Shown here piece by piece: positions 10,866 to 20,985 of a stretch of 64,000 nt of DNA. Made by a program: the position numbers and the translations under genes. The notes below the pieces were generated by a model. The model saw only the letters and a program-made list of their open reading frames with translations. It was not told the origin of the DNA and searched no databases. This DNA is from Epiperipatus broadwayi (Eukaryota; Onychophora; Udeonychophora; Euonychophora; Peripatidae). Position 1 is the first letter of the stretch, and every line of letters begins with the position of its first letter. The stretch is from contig JAQFVV010012395.1 in the NCBI GenBank assembly GCA_028023455.1, positions 5,082,001 to 5,146,000 of the forward strand, given 5' to 3'.

Positions 10866-11330
10866 CACTTAATAATAATATTTCCGTAGTGTAATTTTCA
10901 CTACACCATTCTCATGCAAGTTAGGGACTGGTTTCTATCCACTTTGAACACCTTGTGGAGGGATGTAATCATAAACATCTGTCCAAAGACATGTGAAAAA
11001 GATGTATGATCCCCAAGGTGCACAGTTCATGCTGAACCATCATCACTTGGCCCAGATCACAATCTTACACATATCTTTATCATTGTTCAGTATATATATG
11101 GATAGCCAATTACTACAGTTTAATCAATAAGTGATAAATGATGATTGATGGTTCATCATGAAATGTGCATCTTAACGATCATATATCTTTTCCATATGTA
11201 TTTGGTCATATTTTTTGATTACACCCTTCCACAAGGTGTTAAAAGTGAAAAGAAACTAATATCTAGCTTGCATGAGAATGATGTAGTGAAAATTTCACTA
11301 CAGAAACATTATTCTTAAGTGGATAAGTAG
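10866..11330. mobile_element. Foldback element with long inverted arms
   Basis: TCCACTTAATAATAATATTT at 10866 is matched in reverse at 11310-11330, followed on both sides by the TAGTG/CACTA block and ATTCTCATGCAA. The arms (about 200 bp) diverge in the middle, where each holds a relic of the hammerhead family B core (TGATGA...TTCAGCATGAA). Related sequence occurs at 58800-58935 and 59155-59275. It has no coding content and lies in a PEDS1 intron. Confidence 0.65.
11134..11175 (+). ncRNA. Near-complete hammerhead-like motif, family B relic
   Basis: ATGATGA (11138-11144; C of the invariant CTGATGA replaced by A), stem II TGAT/ATCA around GGTTC, GAAA (11160-11163), stem III ATGTGCAT (ATG/CAT), cleavage-site C11171, and a weak stem I of TAA/TTA. 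The lost C3 should abolish activity, but the fold is otherwise complete. Confidence 0.45.
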
Positions 11331-11479
11331 TGCCTTTCTACATACCCCCCCCCCAATCTTTTACTAATAAATGTTAAGACAAATTGAATATGTAGTACTG
11401 AAAACACAAGATGGATCTTTGATACTGCTTACATTACTGATAATTATTTAAAATACAAGTGATATCTAAAGATACTTAC

Positions 11480-11599
11480 ACGCTGAGATTACGATGGAGT
11501 ACCAGTTTCTTAAAGTAAAATGCATACATAAAAAACAAAAGTTAACCAGAAGTAAAATGATACACACACAAATACAGACGATTTCTTGTAAGCGTTTAC
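11480..11599 (-). CDS. PEDS1: PEDS1 exon, first membrane segment
   Basis: This is a 120-bp minus-strand exon. The acceptor is TTTCAG (11600-11605) after a T-rich tract, and the donor is GTAAGTATC (11471-11479). It enters in phase 1 (GT completes a Gly codon) and leaves in phase 1. The peptide starts KRLQE and continues with a strongly hydrophobic stretch of about 20 residues (first transmembrane helix), ending WYSIVISA. In vertebrate TMEM189 the matching place reads SPG-KRLQEW followed by the first membrane helix, so the exon boundary is conserved too. The upstream exon with the start codon and the R-W-G...YSPG region should end in G followed by a GT donor and lie at higher coordinates. I could not find it. 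Confidence 0.88.
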
Positions 11600-14500
11600 C
11601 TGAAACAAAAAAAAAGTAGCAATTAGCATCACTACAATAGAGATAAATAAATAAAAAAGAGAATAACACCAAATAATTCATTCTAGGTTTCCCGAATTGC
11701 TGCCTGAAAAATAGGAAAAGAGAATTTGACAAAGATTTATCTTTCAGTTAATTAAGAATAATAAAATACCCATTTACTGACCAATAATTGAATGATTGGT
11801 AAAAAAAAATAAAACCTAAGGTAAATTGAAATTCTTGGCTACCCAAAAATGTCCAAATTCAGTCAGACTCAAACTTTAGTTCATGGATATAGAAAGCAGA
11901 TGTGTAACCACAAGAGTCATGCAACATATAATATTGCTGTTAGTTTAGTCTATATTAATTATAATTTTGTTTCTCTACTGTTATAATTTACATATTTATA
12001 TAACTTTCATTTACAAATGAACTCATGTATTAAAATGGAAAGTGGCTGGCATTTTTTTCTTCAAAAATTCATCATTAATTTTTTGAGTCTCAAGTATTTT
12101 GAGAATTCAGTAGAGGGGGAATACACTAAAAGTTAATAAATTGTTGTTTTTTTTTTTAGAATAGAACATATTTACTTTGTTATAAATGATTATTTAACTT
12201 AATAGATGTAAAAAGTTTTGTAAAAATAATTGCTTAGAAGATTGAATATGTGGTGTTAAGTTTTTTGTTCTAAGCCAGATAGAATATCCAGATATAGAAG
12301 AATATAAACAAATAATGATTGATCACCATCATTAGTAATTTACTATTGCTAACCATCATTCTCTCATCACATATTATTCTAATATCCCAATATTTAGAGT
12401 TGTTTCATAAACGAATTTAATGAATCCTCTACATGCAAAATTCAGAAGACTGTGATTTCTAATAAATCAAAGAAAATAAAGAGATTATTCAAATTAGAGA
12501 CCATATATAATATAACAAAAAAGAATAATGTATAAACTAAAGAAAAAAAATGTAAAAAATTACATAATAAATGCAGAAAATATCATTAAAGCTCTAAATA
12601 TTAAAATACTAAGTAGTAGTGAAAAGCTGAAGATGACTGTTATTTATATTTCAGTGTCAAGGTATCTCAAGCTGATTCTAGAAAAAATACTTAGTACCTA
12701 TAAGTACATATTTAAAAATTTTGTTGATATCATTCAATCCCACCTCCTCACCCTTGCCCCAATAGATAATACCATTCATTGTAAAAATGGTTTCTCCTTC
12801 TAGGAAGACTGTTTCAGACAGATTGTTTGAAATAAAATTTTCCAAAGATAAAAAATGTCCACATGTAGCTTTTTTTTTTAAAAAAAAAAGAGCATATATC
12901 CAATTCAAAACAAGGATAACAATGTATTATAGGCTTAATATAAAAATAATCCTGAATATGGGAAAGAACTTTGATAAAGAAAAAGGAAAGATCCAGCTTA
13001 TCTGAAGGCAATATAGAAGTGTCATTGACAGAGAAAGAAAAAACAAAGCAAATTCAAAGAAAGCCAAAAAGATTAAGCATACCAAAGTCACAAAGAAAAG
13101 AGAAGAAAATAAACATATCTGAAGACTAATAATTTTTATTAGTCATTCATAAGACTAGACATTATTCAATATCTGAAGATAATCACTAAAAAAAACTCGT
13201 AAATCCTTTTCATGTAATGAAGGGTTTATACAATAAAATATTAAAGTAGTGGTGAAATAAATTTTTTGGAATGAATACTAACAAAATCACTAAATCATAT
13301 GATCCTAATATATACAATTTTCATCTAAATAATTTTATACAATAAAATTCAAGAGAATTTATACTATATATTAATTATTTTGAACAATAGCACATATCTA
13401 TTTGTTAATGTAGATTTTTCTTTATTGTACTTTTCTGATGCTTCTTATAAGACCAAGACTTTGATTTCAAAGTGATAAATAATTTAACAATAATCAGGAT
13501 GCAGACAAAAAAGATATCTGTTTCACACCAACAAAGTAGAATTTTAAGAAAATGTGATTGGAATGATGAGAATAAACTCCATATATGTGCACATATTTAA
13601 TTTACTTTTTTAAATAGATTTAAAAATAGAATGACTTATATAAGTTTGCCTGAAATTGATAGATATTCTCACCATAATTGAGTAATTGTACAATTAAGAT
13701 TACATTTAAAAAAAAACAATAGTAATTCAAATGAGAAATGGGCTAATGATAAATTGAAATTTTTAGTATTCTGATTAGAAAAAAATGCAGATAAAAGGAA
13801 TTGTAAAATTAAGTTCCAAACATAAAAAAGAAATTAATTAAAGGAATGCAAACTGTAATTTAAGAAAGATAAAGCCCTTAAATTAATATTCAAATTATTT
13901 TTTAAAGTGAAATGAGAAATTTAGACAAGACTTTTAAAAAGAATAATAACTTAGAAAATAATTTTTTTGATAAGTAATTATTTTTATTGCGAATAAAACT
14001 TTAAAATTTTCCTTTTTTGAAGTTCACAATGAATCAATTTTCAGAATATCAGTTATAAAAATCTGCAATTTACAAAAAAAAAAAAACTTTTACTCAGAAC
14101 TTTATAAGTTTTAGACTAAGCTCTAAAGTATTGCATAGTAGAAATTAAAAGATTTCATCTGTAATTAAAAAAGATAAATAAGGATAATGGCAGAAAAATT
14201 ATTAAGGCTAAAATAAAAATACTAAAGATAAAAAAAGATCCAAAAGAAAGGAAACTATAGTTTCCAAAAGAAGTTTGGATGACCATTGGAATAAAAAGAT
14301 AATATATTTATAAAGCAATTTAAGAATCAGCAGGAAATGTAATACACTGATTTTAAGAACAACTATTTCCCAATGCAGTTTCCGAGGAAATGATGGGGTT
14401 TGAACAGATGTATTAGTAATATATTGTATTTTTGATTAATGAAAAATTTTTATTTAGAAAAAAAACAGGAGGCCAAAAAATGTGATTTCAGTTAGAAAAA

Positions 14501-14822
14501 ACTATTAACAAGAAATATTTTAAAAACTGGCAATCTTTTTGAAAACTTGATTAAACAGAAAATATTTACTACTTATTAAGCTTTATGATAGAGCTCTAAA
14601 ATTGAGATGTTAGAAGAAATAGTTTAAAAAATGGCATAATGTCAAATTAACATCAGTGATAATCTATTGCTTAGTTATTCCACCAGCTAAGTAAGTTACC
14701 ATTTAGTATATATTCACGTATAAAATTACATGGTTTACATATAATCAAAACAGATATAAAAAGTTTTAGATTATTTCATTTATTTAAGATATCAAATAAA
14801 TATCACTTTAACAAGAATATAT
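11600..14822. other. AT-rich stretch upstream of the known PEDS1 exons
   Basis: Probably intron upstream of the exon at 11480-11599. It contains A-rich and T-rich runs (for example 12143, 12870, 14074). I recognise no transposon, RNA gene or exon. The missing 5' exon of PEDS1, expected to end in ...CCNG before a GT donor, was sought here and not found. Confidence 0.45.
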
Positions 14823-16382
14823 TGTAACGAGCACAGACGTTCGTTACATTGTTGTTTTTTGTTATTTATTAAACATGAAAGTAAATTAAAAAGTTCGCAT
14901 TTAAAAATTTTCTTTTAGAATTAAAAATTGAAATTAAATATCATCTTAAACTCTTATATATTAAATCGCACAGATAATGAAAAATTATTAAAATAAAACT
15001 TTATTAAAGAAAAAGTATTTTAAAACTAAATTTTAAAAAGATTTGGAAATAAAATTATATCTTTAAATTTATCTTTAAATATATCTTTGATTTGGAAAAC
15101 AGGTTAATTAATCAGAAATGGAAATGATAAATTTAATTAGTCAAATGTAAACCAGCCTTGGGCATTTAAATGTAAAAACATAGGTCAGATAGGAAAACAA
15201 TAGAAACTTTTAGCAAATGAAATAAATCCATTGGGAAATCGGACCTCAACACAAAGGATCATTACATCGATGACGTAATGTTAAGTCAATCCTTCGAATA
15301 CGTATAAAAGGAAAATTTGGAAATTATTAATTAGTGACTAGTTATTGATGATTATTACGATGTAACAGCTAGGTGTTAGTGCTGAGGGGATTGAAAAAGA
15401 CGCACAGCTTCAATCCCTTCAGTTCTGCTAAGAAAGGAAGAAAAATGAACCATCGTTTCTACATTGAGGACCAACTACACTAAAAAAAAATCTCCGGATG
15501 GATAAATAAATCGGCCAACAGGATACCAATTTTCGGACGTGGGAATTCACGTTCAAACGGCAAGGAATATATGAAGATGAACTATTTAAATAACCGTAAG
15601 AACTTTAAAATTTATGAACAGTAAATTAAAAACTTTCCAGATTTAAATGATTGCAATATTATTCTATCTGACCAACATTATTTATTAATTAGTTATAATT
15701 TTATTTAATGTATTTATTTTGTAAAATCATTTCCATTTATTTATTTTTTGTTCTTTAAGTTTTATTATGATTTTTGTTTTCCGTTAAATTAATTATAAAA
15801 ATGTTAAACTTAAGTCGGGCGTGAATGGCTGTATAGATTTGTAAAGTTATATTAGGGGAGGGTAATCTTAGGTTATTTATGTCGTTGTTAGATTGGGTCA
15901 ATGGATTGGATATATTGATGTAGTTAGTAGATGTAATCGGAGATTCGCTACTGGCAGAATCGTTTATATATACGCCGCACTCACCCGTTTGCCTATGGAA
16001 GGAATTATAAGACGGAGAACGCAGTTCCTTTCTATGGAGTTTTTTTTTATTGTTCTTCTCGTTAGATAGATGTAATATTCCTATCTGATTGAGAGTCAAT
16101 GTCTTTTCTTAATTCTTTTGGTGCTGCCGTATTTCGTATTACATTGAATACATCGATATATCAGATGGATTGATGCCAGTTTGACTGCGAATTTTAGCCT
16201 AAGGTTAAATAGGGATAGAATATTTTAATTTCAATGCAAATCTATGTAGTGTTCATACTCGATTCTAAATAAAAATGCATTAAATTTAAGTTGTTTATAG
16301 ACGCTTGCATGGATTGTTTATCGGTTAACTATGTTTTGCGTTTTCATATTTGATCAAAATATATAGACATTCGATAAATAAT

Positions 16383-16402
16383 GATACCTTACGGTGAGTA
16401 TC
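16383..16402 (+). other. Conserved 5-bp/10-nt hairpin, LTR copy a
   Basis: GATAC, loop CTTACGGTGA, GTATC. The loop follows the consensus CTTAYGRTGA shared with 16450-16469, 17351-17370 and 46598-46617, while the stem differs at each site and stays paired. It is repeated at 19342-19361 in the right LTR. Confidence 0.65.
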
Positions 16403-16449
16403 TAAAATGTATTTATTCGGATGTCTTTTAAGTTATTGGTGACAATGCA

Positions 16450-16469
16450 AGTATCTTATGGTGAATACT
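16450..16469 (+). other. Conserved 5-bp/10-nt hairpin, LTR copy b
   Basis: AGTAT, loop CTTATGGTGA, ATACT, preceded by AATGCA and followed by ATTGGG. It is repeated at 19409-19428 in the right LTR. Confidence 0.65.
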
Positions 16470-17037
16470 ATTGGGTTACATATAAATTTCCCTCCGCAAT
16501 TGTCAGTAATCAATAATTTTATATTTTGATCGCTTATGTTTACTTTGGAATGTTTTTAACCGTGTAATCTATGTAACCGATCTATAGCAACTTATTATAA
16601 CAAGCTTTTATAATCCCATCTGTGCGAACTTAATTAAAATGTAAAATTAGAATGTAATAGTAATTAAAGGTAAATTAAAGTCAAAAATCAAAGTTAAAAA
16701 ATAATGTTAAATGTTAAAATGTAAAACTAATAATAAAATAATTTTAAATCTTATATATATGTGCATAAGTAAATGTTTGTATGCTAATTACTGGCAGTGG
16801 CTTATTTTATTTATTTTTTAATGTTGAAATATAATTAGATAAGATATTATATTATTTAATCTCTGCTATTCCACTGAGCTAGTGACATGGGCTAACGACC
16901 GGAATCAAAATAAAAAAAAAAAAATTTTTTTTTTTGACTGACGTATCTGCCTACTTTATAAATTTTTCTAGGTTCAAATGCCTAGATGGCGCCCCGTAGT
17001 GCAGATTACGTGAAGTCGCCTACTCCGGATCGTTACA

Positions 17038-17778
17038 ATGGCGAACCAACTCGGGCCGATCTTTAATAAACCACAAATACCCTGAGCAAATTTTGTCAAA
17101 ATGAAATATTTTTATCTGTTTACATAAAGTCGTATACTTTAAATCTGATAAAAGCACTGCCAGAAAGAAATAGCACATATATTAAAAACCAACGGAAAGA
17201 TATAAAAAATTTTAAAACTAATTTTTGTTAAAAAAAAAAAAAAAAAGTCAAAAGGTTGCAATAAATATGTTTTTTTTTTGTTGTTGTAATATAAATTATA
17301 CTTTAATGTGTATAGGTGCGCACAGTCACGTAAGTTTATGATCGAAATGTGGTGCCTTACGATGAGTACCTTTGGGAATTACTTCAGTGTAACCCTATGT
17401 ATGCATTTCAATCAGTCATAAATAAGTTGGTGGTGTTTATAATTGTGCTGCAAATATACACGTTTAAACCCATTATTTCTTAAAACATATTTATCTCAAT
17501 GCAACCTTATTTAAATAAATAATTTATAAAATTTGCTTGTCATGCCGTGTGTAAAAATAAAATGGATAAAAAAAAAAGTTAGAACTCTGGTCGGGAGGAG
17601 GTGAACGTAAATGGTCCTTGGAAAACGATAGTAAACATTTTTCTTTTTGTATATAGTCTTTTTGTAAAATTATTAACCGGATGTTTTGTAAATGTCTTCG
17701 TCAATCGTGTACCGTAATTACTAACCCTAAGTAAAATATTTTTTTTTTGATCATTTTTTTTAAGTAACTTTACTGATA
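17038..17778 (+). other. Non-coding interior of the LTR element, with possible primer-binding site
   Basis: One base after the left LTR lies TGGCGAACCAACTCGGG (from 17039). A leading TGG is what a primer-binding site complementary to a tRNA 3' CCA would show, but I could not match it to a particular tRNA. A third hairpin of the conserved family occurs at 17351-17370. No gag, protease, RT or integrase motif is present. Confidence 0.6.
17351..17370 (+). other. Conserved 5-bp/10-nt hairpin, internal copy
   Basis: GGTGC, loop CTTACGATGA, GTACC (one G-U pair), followed by TTTGGG. It lies in the interior of the element, outside the LTRs. Confidence 0.6.
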
Positions 17779-19999
17779 TGTAACGAGCACAGACGTTCGT
17801 TACATTGTTGTTTTTTGTTATTTATTAAACATGAAAGTAAATTAAAAAGTTCGCATTTAAAAATTTTCTTTTAGAATTAAAAATTGAAATTAAATATCAT
17901 CTTAAACTCTTATATATTAAATCGCACAGATAATGAAAAATTATTAAAATAAAACTTTATTAAAGAAAAAGTATTTTAAAACTAAATTTTAAAAAGATTT
18001 GGAAATAAAATTATATCTTTAAATTTATCTTTAAATATATCTTTGATTTGGAAAACAGGTTAATTAATCAGAAATGGAAATGATAAATTTAATTAGTCAA
18101 ATGTAAACCAGCCTTGGGCATTTAAATGTAAAAACATAGGTCAGATAGGAAAACAATAGAAACTTTTAGCAAATGAAATAAATCCATTGGGAAATCGGAC
18201 CTCAACGAAAAGGATCATCACATCGATGACGTAATGTTAAGTCAATCCTTCGAATACGTATAAAAGGAAAATTTGGAAATTATTAATTAGTGACTAGTTA
18301 TTGATGATTATTACGATGTAACAGCTAGGTGTTAGTGCTGAGGGGATTGAAAAAGACGCACAGCTTCAATCCCTTCAGTTCTGCTAAGAAAGGAAGAAAA
18401 ATGAACCATCGTTTCTACATTGAGGACCAACTACACTAAAAAAAAATCTCCGGATGGATAAATAAATCGGCCAACAGGATACCAATTTTCGGACGACGTG
18501 GGAATTCACGTTCAAACGGCAAGGAATATATGAAGATGAACTATTTAAATAACCGTAAGAACTTTAAAATTTATGAACAGTAAATTAAAAACTTTCCAGA
18601 TTTAAATGATTGCAATATTATTCTATCTGACCAACATTATTTATTAATTAGTTATAATTTTATTTAATGTATTTATTTTGTAAAATCATTTCCATTTATT
18701 TATTTTTTGTTCTTTAAGTTTTATTATGATTTTTGTTTTCCGTTAAATTAATTATAAAAATGTTAAACTTAAGTCGGGCGTGAATGGCTGTATAGATTTG
18801 TAAAGTTATATTAGGGGAGGGTAATCTTAGGTTATTTATGTCGTTGTTAGATTGGGTCAATGGATTGGATATATTGATGTAGTTAGTAGATGTAATCGGA
18901 GATTCGCTACTGGCAGAATCGTTTATATATACGCCGCACTCACCCGTTTGCCTATGGAAGGAATTATAAGACGGAGAACGCAGTTCCTTTCTATGGAGTT
19001 TTTTTTTATTGTTCTTCTCGTTAGATAGATGTAATATTCCTATCTGATTGAGAGTCAATGTCTTTTCTTAATTCTTTTGGTGCTGCCGTATTTCGTATTA
19101 CATTGAATACATCGATATATCAGATGGATTGATGCCAGTTTGACTGCGAATTTTAGCCTAAGGTTAAATAGGGATAGAATATTTTAATTTCAATGCAAAT
19201 CTATGTAGTGTTCATACTCGATTCTAAATAAAAATGCATTAAATTTAAGTTGTTTATAGACGCTTGCATGGATTGTTTATCGGTTAACTATGTTTTGCGT
19301 TTTCATATTTGATCAAAATATATAGACATTCGATAAATAATGATACCTTACGGTGAGTATCTAAAATGTATTTATTCGGATGTCTTTTAAGTTATTGGTG
19401 ACAATGCAAGTATCTTATGGTGAATACTATTGGGTTACATATAAATTTCCCTCCGCAATTGTCAGTAATCAATAATTTTATATTTTGATCGCTTATGTTT
19501 ACTTTGGAATGTTTTTAACCATGTAATCTATGTAACCGATCTATAGCAACTTATTATAACAAGCTTTTATAATCCCATCTGTGCGAACTTAATTAAAATG
19601 TAAAATTAGAATGTAATAGTAATTAAAGGTAAATTAAAGTCAAAAATCAAAGTTAAAAAATAATGTTAAATGTTAAAATGTAAAACTAATAATAAAATAA
19701 TTTTAAATCTTATATATATGTGCATAAGTAAATGTTTGTATGCTAATTACTGGCAGTGGCTTATTTTATTTATTTTTTAATGTTGAAATATAATTAGATA
19801 AGATATTATATTATTTAATCTCTGCTATTCCACTGAGCTAGTGACATGGGCTAACGACCAGAATCAAAATAAAAAAAAAAAAAATTTTTTTTTTTTTGAC
19901 TGACGTATCTGCCTACTTTATAAATTTTTCTAGGTTCAAATGCCTAGATGGCGCCCCGTAGTGCAGATTACGTGAAGTCACCTACTCCGGATCGTTACA
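17779..19999 (+). repeat. Long terminal repeat, right (2,221 bp)
   Basis: A nearly exact copy of 14823-17037, including both hairpins (19342-19361 and 19409-19428). No clear polypurine tract precedes it: the bases just upstream read AAGTAACTTTACTGATA. That is odd for an LTR element that recently moved. Confidence 0.85.
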
Positions 20000-20849
20000 A
20001 TATATATAAAAATAAAAAAAAAGCTTAAGTGGGCATCAAACTTACTATTAAGGTAGCAGTGTTTGAAGATAGTGAGGGTAAACATATCCATATGGTGAAT
20101 ATAACTAAGTCAAATTAAATACAAGTAAAACTATAATCATAAAATAATGAAGTTTAGTGGTTGTTGGATAGAAATTTAACTGCAGAAATATCTTTCTTCC
20201 CCTGAGCTATCTTACAAGTACAAACGATCAATGGACAGAGGCTGCTAATAATAAATAGATACAAACACGCTATTGGCTTTAATGACCTTCTAATACCAAG
20301 GACTGTTCTTGTATTGTCTAATTCAATGTTTATCTCTATTCATATACTAATCAAATTAATAACATCAAATTAAATACTTTTATATTAACTTGCCCTGTCT
20401 GTGTTTGTTAATATATCCACACTATCTGGGTTTCTGTCAGAATGTCCACATTTTCGAATTAACAATAAAAAAAAAATCTGTTCCCTTATGCTTCCCAAGA
20501 AAACTCCTTAGCAATTGAGCCAATGGAAATATTACACTTGTGGAATAAAATTTTGTTAATATTGTCTTAACTCACATTTTAATTAAATTAATTAAAATAA
20601 ATATATATATATATATCTGTTTACCATTTATAGAAATGACTGCAATGACATTGTATTGATAATATTGCATATGAACAAAGATGATTAAAAAAGAATGATG
20701 AAAAAAATTATTTTATTTAAATTGAATATATTACATTGTTTGTACATGTTAAGATATTAAATTGAAATTGTATGTTTTATTTATCACTAAAAAGTAAAAA
20801 AATAATATTAAAGAGATTTTTTTAAAATAATGCTTTTAAGTAAACAGCC
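20000..20849. other. AT-rich flank of LTR element, nothing recognised
   Basis: Unique-looking AT-rich sequence with a TATATATATATA run near 20603. No coding or repeat features were recognised. Confidence 0.4.
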
Positions 20850-20985
20850 GACTAAAAAGTAAAAAATAACCAAGTAATCCAATTAAAAAACATGTTGTCA
20901 TTTCATAAAAGCATTTGAGACCATTAAAAACCTCAAATGCTTTTATGAAACATGTTTTTTAGTCGATTACTTTGCTATTTTTAAA
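20850..20985. repeat. Small palindromic (foldback) element
   Basis: Arms of about 55 bp (for example CATAAAAGCATTTGAG against CTCAAATGCTTTTATG, extended by ACATGTT...AACATGT and AAGTAATC/GATTACTT) surround a spacer of about 15 bp. This is MITE-like; target duplications were not resolved. Confidence 0.6.

Larger units (their letters stand above)
14823..17037 (+). repeat. Long terminal repeat, left (2,215 bp)
   Basis: It starts TGTAACGAGC and ends CGTTACA, the two ends being short inverted repeats (TGTAAC/GTTACA). It contains two conserved small hairpins (16383-16402 and 16450-16469) and an 80-bp block (about 15797-15881) almost unchanged in the old solo LTR. A 114-codon antisense open frame (15755-16099) has no ATG; it opens at TTG, with a stop a few codons upstream, so I do not call it a gene. 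Confidence 0.85.
14823..19999 (+). mobile_element. Young non-autonomous LTR retrotransposon (LARD/TRIM-like), complete
   Basis: Two nearly identical direct repeats (14823-17037 and 17779-19999) start TGTAACGAGCACAGACG and end GGATCGTTACA, so they have TG...CA ends. They flank a 741-bp interior with no coding capacity. The element is bordered by ATAT (or ATATAT) on both sides, consistent with a 4-bp target duplication. Two solo LTRs of the same family in this window (43044-47140 and 47995-50126) also show 4-bp duplications (GTAT and ATAT). The few LTR-LTR differences, such as a 3-bp indel near 15540/18495, mean recent insertion. Mobilisation would need proteins from a partner element. Confidence 0.85.

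Noticed and set aside
12678-12908. Minus-strand open frame with MNGIIYWGKGEEVGLND
   Set aside because: Considered as the missing PEDS1 exon, but it has no similarity to the family's N-terminus and no matching splice sites.
15755-16099. 114-codon minus-strand open frame in the LTR, identical at 18714-19058
   Set aside because: It has no ATG (it opens at TTG, with a stop a few codons before), no recognisable domain, and is identical only because the two LTRs are recent copies. In the old solo LTR the frame is broken.
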